64,000 bases of DNA from VBDM01 sp035499735 (GTDB lineage: Bacteria > Pseudomonadota > Gammaproteobacteria > Burkholderiales > SG8-39): contig DATJYC010000051.1 of NCBI GenBank assembly GCA_035499735.1, positions 124,001-188,000 on the forward strand, written 5' to 3'. The position numbers were made by a program, and so were the translations under genes. This document shows positions 43,540 through 51,671 of the stretch, one piece after another (the first letter of the stretch is position 1; each line of letters starts with the position of its first letter). The notes beneath the pieces were generated by a model. It did no database searches and had not been told where the DNA came from. It saw nothing but the letters and a program-made list of their open reading frames with translations.

Positions 43540-43545
43540 GTGGCG

Positions 43546-43737
43546 ATGGACGCGGAACTGGCAACCCTTGAGGAAAAGATCCGGCAAGCGGCGCGGCTTT
43601 GCCAGCGGCTGCGCGACGAGAACCGGGGATTGCGCCAGCAGCTGGCAGCATTGCAAGGCGACAAGCGCCAGCTATCGGAGAAGATCGACGGAGCACGCAA
43701 CAAGCTTGAGACCCTTCTCAAGCAGATTCCCGAATAG
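43546..43737 (+). CDS. ZapB-like/TIGR02449-type small coiled-coil protein
   Basis: 63 residues, highly charged, with heptad-like spacing of Leu (ATLEEKIRQAARLCQRLRDE, LRQQLAALQGDKRQLSEKID), so a coiled coil along almost its whole length. A gene of this kind commonly precedes zapA in gamma- and betaproteobacteria. ZapB-like proteins bridge ZapA to other division components, and the same role at the Z ring is inferred. The ATG at 43546 is preferred over a GTG six bases earlier, which would overlap the -10 box. No Shine-Dalgarno is present. Confidence 0.75.
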   Translation: MDAELATLEEKIRQAARLCQRLRDENRGLRQQLAALQGDKRQLSEKIDGARNKLETLLKQIPE

Positions 43738-43746
43738 ACGCGTCGG

Positions 43747-44046
43747 ATGAACCAGAAATCCAAGACCCTTGATGTCACCATCATGGGCCGAACCTACAAG
43801 GTTGCCTGTTCCGACGAGGAGAGGAATGCCTTGCTTGCGGCGGTGGCCTATCTTGACCGCAAGATGACGGAGATAAAGAACGCAGGCCGCGTGGCGAGCG
43901 CCGAGCGCATCGCCGTCATGGCCGCGCTCAACATCGCGCACGAGCTGCTCAGCTCGCGGAGCAACGCGAGCGGTTTTGACATGGAAGGCCTCAGGCGTAG
44001 AATGGCCGCGATGGAGGCGACGCTCGACCAAGCTCTCGCTCCTTGA
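43747..44046 (+). CDS. zapA: cell division protein ZapA
   Basis: 99 residues, normal length. LDVTIMGRTYKVACSDEERN is the ZapA globular head signature; the second half, from AERIAVMAALNIAHELLSSR to RRRMAAMEATLDQALAP, is the long dimerising helix. ZapA binds FtsZ and bundles its filaments at the division site. It follows the ZapB-like gene by nine bases and precedes the 6S RNA, the order usual in betaproteobacteria. Confidence 0.95.
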   Translation: MNQKSKTLDVTIMGRTYKVACSDEERNALLAAVAYLDRKMTEIKNAGRVASAERIAVMAALNIAHELLSSRSNASGFDMEGLRRRMAAMEATLDQALAP

Positions 44047-44074
44047 GATGCGGTGGACGGGCCGGGTGGCGCCA

Positions 44075-44268
44075 GACGAATTGTCCCCTGTGGTGTACGC
44101 CAAGACCCGGAAAATTCTTGAACCAACAGATTGGTATAGGTTGCGGACCCAGCGTCACTGTTGTGCGCGTCCCTAGTCGGATGTACCTGATGTGACCGGA
44201 AAGCGACCATCTTGGACCGAAAAGGTTCAGGAATCGGCTCTAGCGGCGCCGACGGGGGACTCCGACAT
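44075..44268 (+). ncRNA. ssrS: 6S RNA
   Basis: About 190 bases with no reading frame, placed right after zapA as is usual for ssrS. The ends pair: GTCCCC (44083-44088) with GGGGAC (44255-44260). An inner helix pairs TTCTTGAACC (44115-44124) with GGTTCAGGAA (44224-44233) in 9 of 10 positions, giving the long rod that mimics an open promoter. The segment CCCTGTGGTGTACGCC after the 5' strand resembles other proteobacterial 6S RNAs. 6S RNA binds sigma-70 RNA polymerase in stationary phase. Ends are approximate. Confidence 0.75.
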
Positions 44269-44293
44269 TCGATAAGCAGGAGCGGCAGATGAG

Positions 44294-44324
44294 AACGCAG
44301 GCATAGGCCTGCGTTTTCGTTTTG
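44294..44324 (+). terminator. Rho-independent terminator after the 6S RNA
   Basis: AACGCAGGC pairs with GCCTGCGTT across a loop of four bases and is followed by a T-rich tract (TTTTCGTTTT). It lies about 30 bases past the 6S closing helix and 20 bases before the EVE-domain start, so it probably ends the zapB-zapA-6S transcription unit. Confidence 0.85.
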
Positions 44325-44345
44325 GACTTCCAGCGGAATTCCGCC

Positions 44346-44810
44346 ATGTCATTCTGGTTGATGAAATCCGAGCCGGACGAGTTCAGCATAGACGATCTGG
44401 CCGCCGCTCCGCACAGGACCACGGCCTGGTTCGGCGTTCGCAACTATCAGGCTCGCAACTTCATGCTGAAGGAAATGCGGGTCGGCGAGAAGGCTTTCTT
44501 CTACCATTCAAGCTGTCCCGAGCCTGGCATCGCCGGCATCGTCGAGATTGCATCCGCCGCGTATCCCGACGCGAGCCAGTTCGACCGGAAGAGCCCCTAC
44601 TACGACTCCGAGTCGAAGCGCGAGTCCCCACGCTGGTTCAACGTCGACGTCCAGTTCGTGAGGAAAACTCGCCTGGTCGCTCTTGCCGAGCTGCGCGGCC
44701 ACCGCGAGCTGTCCGGGATGCGAACACTCGCGCGCGGCAACAGGCTGTCGATCACGCCCGTGAGTGCGGGCGAGTGGAAATTCATCACCTGGGAGCTCAT
44801 GAAGCTCTGA
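44346..44810 (+). CDS. EVE domain-containing protein
   Basis: 154 residues, a single EVE domain (PUA-like): MSFWLMKSEPDEFSIDDLAA, TTAWFGVRNYQARNFMLKEM, VGEKAFFYHSSCPEPGIAGI and ARGNRLSITPVSAGEWKFIT match the family from end to end. EVE domains bind modified bases in DNA or RNA; the role of the stand-alone bacterial protein is not settled. It lies between the 6S RNA and hemE, a conserved betaproteobacterial position. The ATG at 44346 is chosen over an upstream in-frame ATG inside the terminator region. Confidence 0.92.
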   Translation: MSFWLMKSEPDEFSIDDLAAAPHRTTAWFGVRNYQARNFMLKEMRVGEKAFFYHSSCPEPGIAGIVEIASAAYPDASQFDRKSPYYDSESKRESPRWFNVDVQFVRKTRLVALAELRGHRELSGMRTLARGNRLSITPVSAGEWKFITWELMKL

Positions 44811-44814
44811 CGCC

Positions 44815-45876
44815 ATGCCCGCGTTGCTGAACGACACCCTTATCCGCGCGCTTCTCCGCCAGCCCACTCCCTACACGCCGGTGTGGCTGATGCGCCAAGC
44901 AGGGCGCTACCTGCCGGAATACAACGAGACGCGGCGGCGCGCAGGAAGCTTCCTCGCCCTGTGCAAGACGCCCTCGCTCGCAGCCGAGGTGACGCTTCAA
45001 CCGCTCGAGCGCTTCCCCCTGGACGCTGCGATCCTGTTCTCGGACATTCTGACGATCCCCGACGCCATGGGACTCGGGCTCTACTTCGCCGAGGGTGAGG
45101 GCCCCAGGTTCGAGCGGCCCCTGCGCGACGAGGCATCGATCGCAAGGCTCGCAGCGCCGGATCCGGGCGAGAGCCTGCGTTACGTTGCCGACGCGATCAG
45201 GGAAGTGCGCCGCGCGCTGGCCGGGAAAGTGCCGCTGATCGGCTTCTCAGGCAGCCCCTATACGCTCGCCTGCTACATGGTGGAAGGCCAAGCAAGCGAC
45301 GATTGGCGCACCGTCAAGTCGATGCTGCACCAGCAGCCAGCACTGCTTCACCGGCTCCTCGCGACTAATGCTCAGGCCGTCTCGGCCCTGCTTAACGCTC
45401 AGATCGAAGCGGGAGCAGACGCTCTGATGATCTTCGACACCTGGGGCGGTAGCCTGTCGGCGGCGGCGTATCGCGAGTTCTCGCTCGACTATATCCAGAG
45501 GGTCCTATCGCAGGTCGGGCGAGGCGCCGGCGGGGCGCGTGTGCCGGTGATCGTGTTCACCAAGGGCGGCGCGCCCTGGCTGGAGCGGATTGCGGCAAGC
45601 GGGTGCGACTGCGTCGGCCTCGACTGGAGTGTCGATCTCGGCGACGCACGCAAGCGGATCGGCACGCGTGTAGCCCTTCAAGGCAATATCGATCCCGCGG
45701 TACTGCTCGCGACGCCGGGAGTCGTGCGCAGTGAGGTTCGCAAGGCGCTAGAATCGTTCGGGTCCGGAGCAGGCCATGTCTTTAACCTCGGCCACGGCGT
45801 TCCGCAGCAGACACCGCCGGAAAATGTCGCAGCGCTTGTCGCCGCGGTGCATGAACTCAGCCCAAAGTTCCACTGA
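44815..45876 (+). CDS. hemE: uroporphyrinogen decarboxylase
   Basis: 353 residues. TPVWLMRQAGRYLPEYNETR is the family signature; DAAILFSDILTIPDAMGLGL, GFSGSPYTLACYMVEGQASD, IFDTWGGSLS and LQGNIDPAVLL are further conserved blocks. It removes four acetate carboxyls from uroporphyrinogen III to give coproporphyrinogen III, in haem synthesis. Four bases after the EVE-domain gene. Confidence 0.97.
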   Translation: MPALLNDTLIRALLRQPTPYTPVWLMRQAGRYLPEYNETRRRAGSFLALCKTPSLAAEVTLQPLERFPLDAAILFSDILTIPDAMGLGLYFAEGEGPRFERPLRDEASIARLAAPDPGESLRYVADAIREVRRALAGKVPLIGFSGSPYTLACYMVEGQASDDWRTVKSMLHQQPALLHRLLATNAQAVSALLNAQIEAGADALMIFDTWGGSLSAAAYREFSLDYIQRVLSQVGRGAGGARVPVIVFTKGGAPWLERIAASGCDCVGLDWSVDLGDARKRIGTRVALQGNIDPAVLLATPGVVRSEVRKALESFGSGAGHVFNLGHGVPQQTPPENVAALVAAVHELSPKFH

Positions 45877-46359
45877 TCAGCGCGGCAAGACGGATGCGAT
45901 CTTGGCCTTTGTCCACTGCCACAACTCAGTAAACCTCTCGCGCATCATCTGACCCCCTGGTGTCGCCTGGAAGCGACGTTCGAAACGGCGGATGAGATAC
46001 CCCGAAGCCCGACAGAATCAGGCCAGAAAACGATCCATTTCGTCTACTAGCACTCAAGGCATACTTGCCGACTTATACACAGTACCGCCCGAAAAGCCCC
46101 GTCTGGCGCGGAGTTTCGAGGGCTAGCCCGGAGAGCCAAGTAATTTACTGATTCATCGAATTATTTCTAGGCGCCCGCATTTTGAGCATCCAGAAAATTT
46201 CCTTGCAGAAGTGTGAGTTACAGTGGCGTGAAACGCTTATTCACACAGTTACTCACAAATTCTGTGAAAAACCCGAAAAACCTCAGTCAACCAAGTACTT
46301 TACCGGCCTAGCTTGAGATTTCTCCTGAATAGCGCGCTGCGCGCGGGATCTCGCTCGGA
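45877..46359. other. hemE-priA intergenic region with DnaA-box-like cluster
   Basis: This is 483 bases without a convincing gene, noticeably AT-richer than its surroundings, especially 46140-46300. It contains TTATACACA (46073-46081) and TTATTCACA (46237-46245), both fitting the DnaA box TTATNCACA, plus near-matches TTACTCACA (46249-46257) and an inverted TGTGAAAAA (46263-46271). TGTGAGTTAC (46212-46221) and GTTACTCACA (46248-46257) form an imperfect inverted repeat. Near 45962-45977 a small hairpin (GTCGC/GCGAC) follows hemE without a T-tract. The priA promoter must lie here but no clear hexamer pair was picked out. Confidence 0.55.
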
Positions 46360-48519
46360 ATGATTCTCCGCGTTGCACTCGACGTGCCCCTGCCGAAGCT
46401 GTTCGACTACCGGTGCGAGGAGGCGACGTCGTCCGATATCGGACGCCGCGTGGTCGTGCCGTTCGGCAGAAAAACGATGGTCGGGCTCATCGTCGAGCTC
46501 GCTGCCGAGTCCGAAGTGCCCGCGTCCAAGCTCCGCTCAGCGGAAGGCATTCTGCGCGACACGCCGCCGCTGGGTAGCGGCTGGCTCGAACTGGTGAGAT
46601 TCTGCAGCACGTACTACCAGTGCCCACTGGGCGAGGTCGTCGCTGCGGCCATGCCGCCCAGGCTGCGCAGCGGCCGAGCGGTCCCCGATGTCCCGCGCGT
46701 TCTCCAGATCACGCCAGCGGGGCGGGATGCGCTAGCCGAAGTGCCGGGCAAGCAGCGGCGCCTCCGGGTGCTGCTCGCGCGCCTTGCCCAGGGCCCCGCT
46801 TCGGAGGCGGAGCTGGCGGCCGGGGTCCGCGGCGTACGAAGCCTGATCGAACGGAGCTTTCAGGCGGGATGGGTCGAGGCTTTCGCACCCCAGCGCTCCT
46901 CTCCCGGCTTCGTCCACGCCCACGCTCTCACGCCGGAGCAGGAACACGCTCTCGCGGCGCTGCGCCGCGGGCCCGGAGGCTTCGGAGTAAGCCTGCTCTT
47001 TGGTGTAACCGGAAGCGGGAAGACCGAGATCTATCTCCGGCTCATCGCAGAGGCCTTGGCGCAGCGGAAGCAGGCGCTCGTGCTCGTTCCAGAGATAGCG
47101 CTCACTCCCGCGCTCGAGGCTGCGTTCCGAGACCGCTTCCCTGGAGCCTGCATAGTCACGCAAACGAGCGCCAGCCCCGAGCTCGAGCGCGCGCGCGGCT
47201 GGGTGCTGGCGCATCGACGCCTAGCCGACATCGTCCTCGGCACGAGGCTCGCCGTGTTCGCCCCTCTTGCCGAGCTGGGTCTCATCGTAGTGGACGAGGA
47301 ACAGGACGCCTCCTTCAAGCAACGCGACGGCGTGAGGTATTCGGCGCGCGATCTCGCGATCGCCCGCGCCCGGATCGCGGGCGTTCCGGTCGTGCTGTGC
47401 TCGGCGACGCCCTCGCTCGAGACCTTCTACCGCGCAAGTTCGCACAAGTACGCGCTGGTATCCCTGACGCGGCGCGCCATTCGGGAGGCGGCGCTGCCTG
47501 CGATCCGGCTCGTCGACACTCGTGCGCACCCGCCCCAGGAGGGCTTCGCCGCTCCAGTGCTCGAAGCGCTCGCCACGCGCCTTGCGCGCGGCGAGCAATC
47601 GCTGGTTTTCCTGAACCGGCGCGGGTACGCACCCGTTCTCGCCTGCCCGGCGTGCGGATGGGTCAGAGGCTGCGCGCGCTGCTCGGCTCACATGGTGCTG
47701 CACCTCGCCGACCGAAGCCTGCGCTGCCACCATTGCGGCCTCGCCGAGCGGGTTCCACGCTCCTGCCCCGAGTGCGGCAATCTCGACCTTCAGGGTTTTG
47801 GACGGGGAACGCAACGGATCGAGGAGTCGCTACTGGAGAGGTTTCCGCAGGCGCAGATCCTGCGTCTGGACAGCGACACCGCGCGAGCCAGGAGCAGCCT
47901 CGGGCAGCTTCTCGAACGCGCCGAGCGCGCCGACATCCTGGTAGGCACGCAGATCCTCGCCAAAGGCCATCACTTCGAGAGGCTTACGCTGGTGGCTGTG
48001 CTGAACGCGGACGCCGGCATATTCGCCAGCGACTATCGGGCAAGCGAGCGCAGCTTTGCGCTGCTGCAGCAGGTGTCCGGGCGCGCCGGCCGCGCTAATC
48101 TACCGGGCGAAGTGCTTATCCAGACGCGCTACCCGGCGCATCCTCTGTACCAGGCGCTGATGAAGCATGACTATCAGGGATTCGCGCAAAACCTCCTCGC
48201 GGAGCGCCGCGAGGCGGGGTTCCCGCCCTTCGTGTTCGAGGCAGTCTTGCGCGCCGAAAGCCCGGATGCGCAGCGGGCCATGCGTTTCCTGCGCGCGGCG
48301 ATCGCAGCGGCTCCGCCGCGTGAGCCTGCGATCAGCGTGTACGACCCGGTCCCGATGTCGCTTGCCCGGCTCGCCGGCGTCGAGCGCGCGCAGGCGCTCG
48401 TTCAATCCCGCTCACGACCGCGTCTTCAAGCGTTCCTATCGGAATGGAGCGAAATCCTGTATCGCCTGCCGGCGCGCGGCCTGCGCTGGCACGTGGACGT
48501 CGACCCGATCGAGTTCTGA
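46360..48519 (+). CDS. priA: primosomal protein N' (replication restart helicase PriA)
   Basis: 719 residues. The N-terminal DNA-binding part begins MILRVALDVPLPKLFDYRCE. Helicase core: Walker A FGVTGSGKTEIYLRLI, LVLVPEIALTPALE, DEEQD as the DEAH-type box. The zinc-binding insert has paired cysteines (ACPACGWVRGCARCSAHMVL, RCHHCGLAERVPRSCPECG). The motif V/VI region includes VGTQILAKGHHFERLTLVAV and LQQVSGRAGRA. PriA reloads the replisome at stalled forks. The ATG at 46360 gives the family N-terminus. Confidence 0.97.
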   Translation: MILRVALDVPLPKLFDYRCEEATSSDIGRRVVVPFGRKTMVGLIVELAAESEVPASKLRSAEGILRDTPPLGSGWLELVRFCSTYYQCPLGEVVAAAMPPRLRSGRAVPDVPRVLQITPAGRDALAEVPGKQRRLRVLLARLAQGPASEAELAAGVRGVRSLIERSFQAGWVEAFAPQRSSPGFVHAHALTPEQEHALAALRRGPGGFGVSLLFGVTGSGKTEIYLRLIAEALAQRKQALVLVPEIALTPALEAAFRDRFPGACIVTQTSASPELERARGWVLAHRRLADIVLGTRLAVFAPLAELGLIVVDEEQDASFKQRDGVRYSARDLAIARARIAGVPVVLCSATPSLETFYRASSHKYALVSLTRRAIREAALPAIRLVDTRAHPPQEGFAAPVLEALATRLARGEQSLVFLNRRGYAPVLACPACGWVRGCARCSAHMVLHLADRSLRCHHCGLAERVPRSCPECGNLDLQGFGRGTQRIEESLLERFPQAQILRLDSDTARARSSLGQLLERAERADILVGTQILAKGHHFERLTLVAVLNADAGIFASDYRASERSFALLQQVSGRAGRANLPGEVLIQTRYPAHPLYQALMKHDYQGFAQNLLAERREAGFPPFVFEAVLRAESPDAQRAMRFLRAAIAAAPPREPAISVYDPVPMSLARLAGVERAQALVQSRSRPRLQAFLSEWSEILYRLPARGLRWHVDVDPIEF

Positions 48520-48528
48520 TTCCCGCTC

Positions 48529-48633
48529 TCAGGCGGGCCGCCTGGCCTTCTTCTTCGGCTTGCGCGGACGGGTCTTGCCGTGCGATCCCTTGAAGACCTT
48601 GCCGCGAAAAGTGCGTTTGTCTCCCTTGCCCAC
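48529..48633 (-). CDS. 30S ribosomal protein THX
   Basis: A 34-residue protein on the strand opposite to priA and argS. After a GTG start it reads GKGDKRTFRGKVFKGSHGKT, then RPRKPKKKARRPA. This matches Thermus THX (GKGDRRTRRGKIWRGTYGK...) along its whole length, and bacterial THX homologues occur in betaproteobacteria. It binds between 16S rRNA helices at the top of the 30S head. A Shine-Dalgarno-like AAGGGG lies about nine bases upstream of the GTG on the minus strand. It converges on priA with a 9-base gap. The extremely basic composition supports it. Confidence 0.87.
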   Translation of the reverse strand: MGKGDKRTFRGKVFKGSHGKTRPRKPKKKARRPA

Positions 48634-48729
48634 GAGGTTTCCCCTTGATGGTTGCGCCGGCGCTATTCTGAGTGCAACGAGTGCCGACATCAAGCCGAAA
48701 GCTATAATACGCCGCCCCTTGGGCTCCTC

Positions 48730-50394
48730 ATGTCCGCCGAGATTAAGTCCCATATCACCGAACTGCTCACGCGGGCGCTCGCGAAGGTCGCCCCGCAGCA
48801 GCCCGGCTCGCTGGTATCGCTTGAGCGCCCCAAGCAGGCGCAGCACGGCGATTTCTCCTCACCGCTGGCGATGCAGCTCGCCCGCCAAATGAAGCAGCCC
48901 CCGCGCCAGGCAGCCGCTGCGCTGCTCGACGCGATGCCGCCATCCCAATGGGTAGTTCCCGAGATCGCTGGCTCGGGGTTCATCAATTTCCGCGTACACC
49001 CCTCCGCGAAACAGCAGACCGTGAAGACGATCCTCTCGCGGGAGGGGCTCTACGGGCGACAGGAACGCGCCGGCGGCCGGCCGGTGATCCTCGAGTTCGT
49101 GTCCGCCAATCCTACGGGTCCGCTGCACGTCGGACACGGGCGGCAGGCCGCGCTCGGCGACGCAATCGGTGCCCTGCTCGAGTCCCAGGGCTGGCGGGTG
49201 ACGCGGGAGTTCTATTACAACGACGCCGGCGCACAGATTCGCAACCTCGGCCTGTCGGTTCAAGCGCGCATCCGGGAGAAGCTCGGCGTCCCCGCGGAAT
49301 TTCCGGCGGACGGCTATCACGGCGACTACATCCGCGAGCTCGCCGACAAGTATCTGACCGGTGGCAACCGCGACGGGGAGAACCTCGAGTCGGTGACGCG
49401 CTTTGCGGTGGCCGAGCTGCGCCGCGAGCAGGACCTTGACCTGCAGGCTTTCGGCGTGCGCTTCGACAACTACTATCTGGAATCCTCGCTCTACCGCGAC
49501 GGACGCGTAGACAAGACGGTGCAATCCCTGATCGATGCGGGAAAGGCCTTCGAGCGGGACGGCGCGCTCTGGCTCAGGACCACGGACTACGGCGACGACA
49601 AGGACCGGGTCATGCGCAAGTCCGACGGCGAGTACACCTATTTCGTTCCGGACGTCGCCTATCACCTCACCAAATGGGAACGCGGTTTCACCCGCGCCAT
49701 CAATATCCAGGGGTCCGACCATCACAGCACGGTGACGCGGGTACGCGCCGGGTTGCAGGCCGCGTCCGCGAAATGGGATCGGGCCATTCCCGGGGACTAT
49801 CCCGACTACGTCCTCCACAAGATGGTGACGGTGATGAAGGGCGGCGAAGAGATGAAGATCTCCAAGCGCGCAGGGTCCTACATCACGCTGCGCGAGCTGA
49901 TCGACGAGGTCGGCCGCGACGCGGTGCGTTTCTTCCTGCTGTCGCGGAAGGCCGACACCGAGTTCGTCTTCGACGTCGATCTGGCCAAGTCGCAATCCGA
50001 GGAGAATCCGGTCTATTACGTTCAGTACGCGCATGCGAGAATCTGCTCGGTGCTCGGCCAGTGGACGGCCCAGTTCGGTGACGACGGCGGAAGCCGCGCG
50101 CTCGAGGGCGCCGACCTTGCCCCCTTGACAGGGGCCCGGGAGCTCGCCCTGCTGCAGCGCCTGGGCGAGTTTCCCGAGATCGTGGAGAACGCCGCCGCGG
50201 AGCTTGCTCCGCATCAACTCGTATTTTTCTTGCGAGAGCTGGCGGGGGAATTTCACAGTTACTATAATGCCGAACGCATACTCATCCCCGAAGCCGCTCC
50301 ACGATTGGCCAGGCTGGCGTTGTGCCAGGCCGTACGCCAGGTGTTGCGCAACGGGCTTTCCCTGCTGGGCGTAAGCCAGCCCGAGAAAATGTGA
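48730..50394 (+). CDS. argS: arginyl-tRNA synthetase
   Basis: 554 residues. VSANPTGPLHVGHGRQAALG contains the class I HIGH-type motif (HVGH); MKISKR stands for KMSKS and is altered, as is common in ArgRS. The N-terminal Arg-tRNA-D-loop recognition domain and the C-terminal DALR anticodon-binding region (VYYVQYAHARICSVLGQ, ELAGEFHSYYNAERILIPEA) are both present. The longer frame to 48652 is rejected; ATG at 48730 gives the standard N-terminus MSAEIKSHITELLTRALAKV. Confidence 0.97.
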   Translation: MSAEIKSHITELLTRALAKVAPQQPGSLVSLERPKQAQHGDFSSPLAMQLARQMKQPPRQAAAALLDAMPPSQWVVPEIAGSGFINFRVHPSAKQQTVKTILSREGLYGRQERAGGRPVILEFVSANPTGPLHVGHGRQAALGDAIGALLESQGWRVTREFYYNDAGAQIRNLGLSVQARIREKLGVPAEFPADGYHGDYIRELADKYLTGGNRDGENLESVTRFAVAELRREQDLDLQAFGVRFDNYYLESSLYRDGRVDKTVQSLIDAGKAFERDGALWLRTTDYGDDKDRVMRKSDGEYTYFVPDVAYHLTKWERGFTRAINIQGSDHHSTVTRVRAGLQAASAKWDRAIPGDYPDYVLHKMVTVMKGGEEMKISKRAGSYITLRELIDEVGRDAVRFFLLSRKADTEFVFDVDLAKSQSEENPVYYVQYAHARICSVLGQWTAQFGDDGGSRALEGADLAPLTGARELALLQRLGEFPEIVENAAAELAPHQLVFFLRELAGEFHSYYNAERILIPEAAPRLARLALCQAVRQVLRNGLSLLGVSQPEKM

Positions 50395-50406
50395 TCGTTC
50401 GCCGCA

Positions 50407-50994
50407 ATGAGCTTTGACTACAAGCAGGTCCAGGGACCCAGGCCGGACTCCTCGGGCAGCTTCCTGATCGGGCTGTTCTTCGGGTTTCTGCTGGGCTTGG
50501 GCATCGCCGCGGGCATTGCGATCTACTTCTTCAAGACGCCGATTCCTTTCGCCGACCGCCCCCGCACCCAGGACAAGCCCCTCGCCACCGACCAGAAGGC
50601 CATCGAGCCGGCCGCGAAATCGGCCAAGGCCGAAGACAAGCCGCGATTCGATTTCTACCGAATTCTCCCGGGCAAGGAGGAGCCGGTCACCGAGCGCCAG
50701 ATCCGCGAGGCGGCCAAGCAGGCTCCGAAGCCGGGCGCCCCGAAAGAGAGCTACTTCCTGCAGGCCGGTTCCTTTCCGAATCCCGCCGACGCCGACAGCC
50801 TCAAAGCGAAGCTGGCGCTGATGGGAATGGAAGCGAACGTCGAGCCGGCCAACATCGCCGGTAAGGGAACATGGTACCGGGTGCGGCTCGGACCCTACAC
50901 CCGCGTCGACGAGATCAACCGTATCCGGCAGCAACTGACGCAGAACGGCATCGAAGTGTCGCTGGTCAAAGTCACCGACACCGCGACGAATTGA
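50407..50994 (+). CDS. SPOR domain membrane protein (FtsN-like)
   Basis: 195 residues. Short cytoplasmic N-terminus, one membrane helix at about 18-41 (FLIGLFFGFLLGLGIAAGIA), a Pro/Lys-rich linker, and a C-terminal SPOR domain of about 75 residues (YFLQAGSFPNPADADSLKAK, ALMGMEANVEPANI, WYRVRLGPYTRVDEINRIRQ). SPOR domains bind septal peptidoglycan lacking stem peptides, so the protein probably acts at the division site. Placement between argS and dsbA is the common betaproteobacterial one. Confidence 0.92.
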   Translation: MSFDYKQVQGPRPDSSGSFLIGLFFGFLLGLGIAAGIAIYFFKTPIPFADRPRTQDKPLATDQKAIEPAAKSAKAEDKPRFDFYRILPGKEEPVTERQIREAAKQAPKPGAPKESYFLQAGSFPNPADADSLKAKLALMGMEANVEPANIAGKGTWYRVRLGPYTRVDEINRIRQQLTQNGIEVSLVKVTDTATN

Positions 50995-51016
50995 TCGGTT
51001 TCAAGGAGACTTCTTC

Positions 51017-51664
51017 ATGCGCCTACGCCTGCTGAGCGCCCTGTCCGGTCTGCTCATCGCCTTCGCCGCGCTTGCCCAGGGAGCCCCCGTCGAAGGCACC
51101 GACTACGTCGAGCTTAGGCCACCTCAGGCGGTCGACACGCAAGGCAAGGTCGAAGTCATCGAGTTCTTCTGGTACCGATGCCCGCACTGTTACGCGCTGG
51201 AGCCCGAGCTCGAAGCCTGGATAAAGCGCCTGCCGCGCGACGTGCAGTTCAAGCGGGTCCCGGGAATCCTCAACGACGACTGGGCAGTCGACGCGCGGAT
51301 TTTCTACGCGCTCGAGGCGATCGGCGAAGTGGAGCGGGTGCACCGGGGGCTGTTCAACGCCATTCATCAGCAGGGGGGCGTGCGGCTGCGCGGCGACGCC
51401 TTCGCCAAATGGGTCGCCGATTGGCTCGCCAAGCAGAAGGTCGATATGCGTAAGTACGACGCCGCCCTCCACTCCTTCTCGGTGGAGAGCAAGTTGCGAC
51501 GCGCTGCTCAGATGGCGAGCGCGTACCGCCTCGACGGCGTGCCGGCCCTCATCGTGCAGGGCCGCTACGTGGTGCTGGCGGCCACCTCACAGAAGGCGAT
51601 GCTCGCGACGACCGACTTTCTGATCGGCGAAGCACGCAAGCAGCTCTCCAAGGCCAAGCCCTAG
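51017..51664 (+). CDS. dsbA: thiol:disulfide interchange protein DsbA (CPHC)
   Basis: 215 residues. Signal peptide LRLLSALSGLLIAFAALAQG. Thioredoxin fold with active site FFWYRCPHCYALEPEL, Cys55 and Cys58, and the cis-Pro loop DGVPALIVQGRYVV. It puts disulfide bonds into periplasmic proteins. A purine-rich AAGGAGA lies about eight bases before the ATG. Followed after seven bases by a second DsbA-type gene. Confidence 0.94.
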   Translation: MRLRLLSALSGLLIAFAALAQGAPVEGTDYVELRPPQAVDTQGKVEVIEFFWYRCPHCYALEPELEAWIKRLPRDVQFKRVPGILNDDWAVDARIFYALEAIGEVERVHRGLFNAIHQQGGVRLRGDAFAKWVADWLAKQKVDMRKYDAALHSFSVESKLRRAAQMASAYRLDGVPALIVQGRYVVLAATSQKAMLATTDFLIGEARKQLSKAKP

Positions 51665-51671
51665 TCTGCCC

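Noticed and set aside
45877..46359. A complete oriC
   Set aside because: DnaA-like boxes are present, but dnaA, dnaN, gyrB and parAB are not in the window and only two boxes match the consensus. Kept as a possible DnaA-related region only.
48859..50934. 691-codon minus-strand open frame
   Set aside because: Entirely antisense to argS and the SPOR gene; both of those have clear family motifs, this has none.
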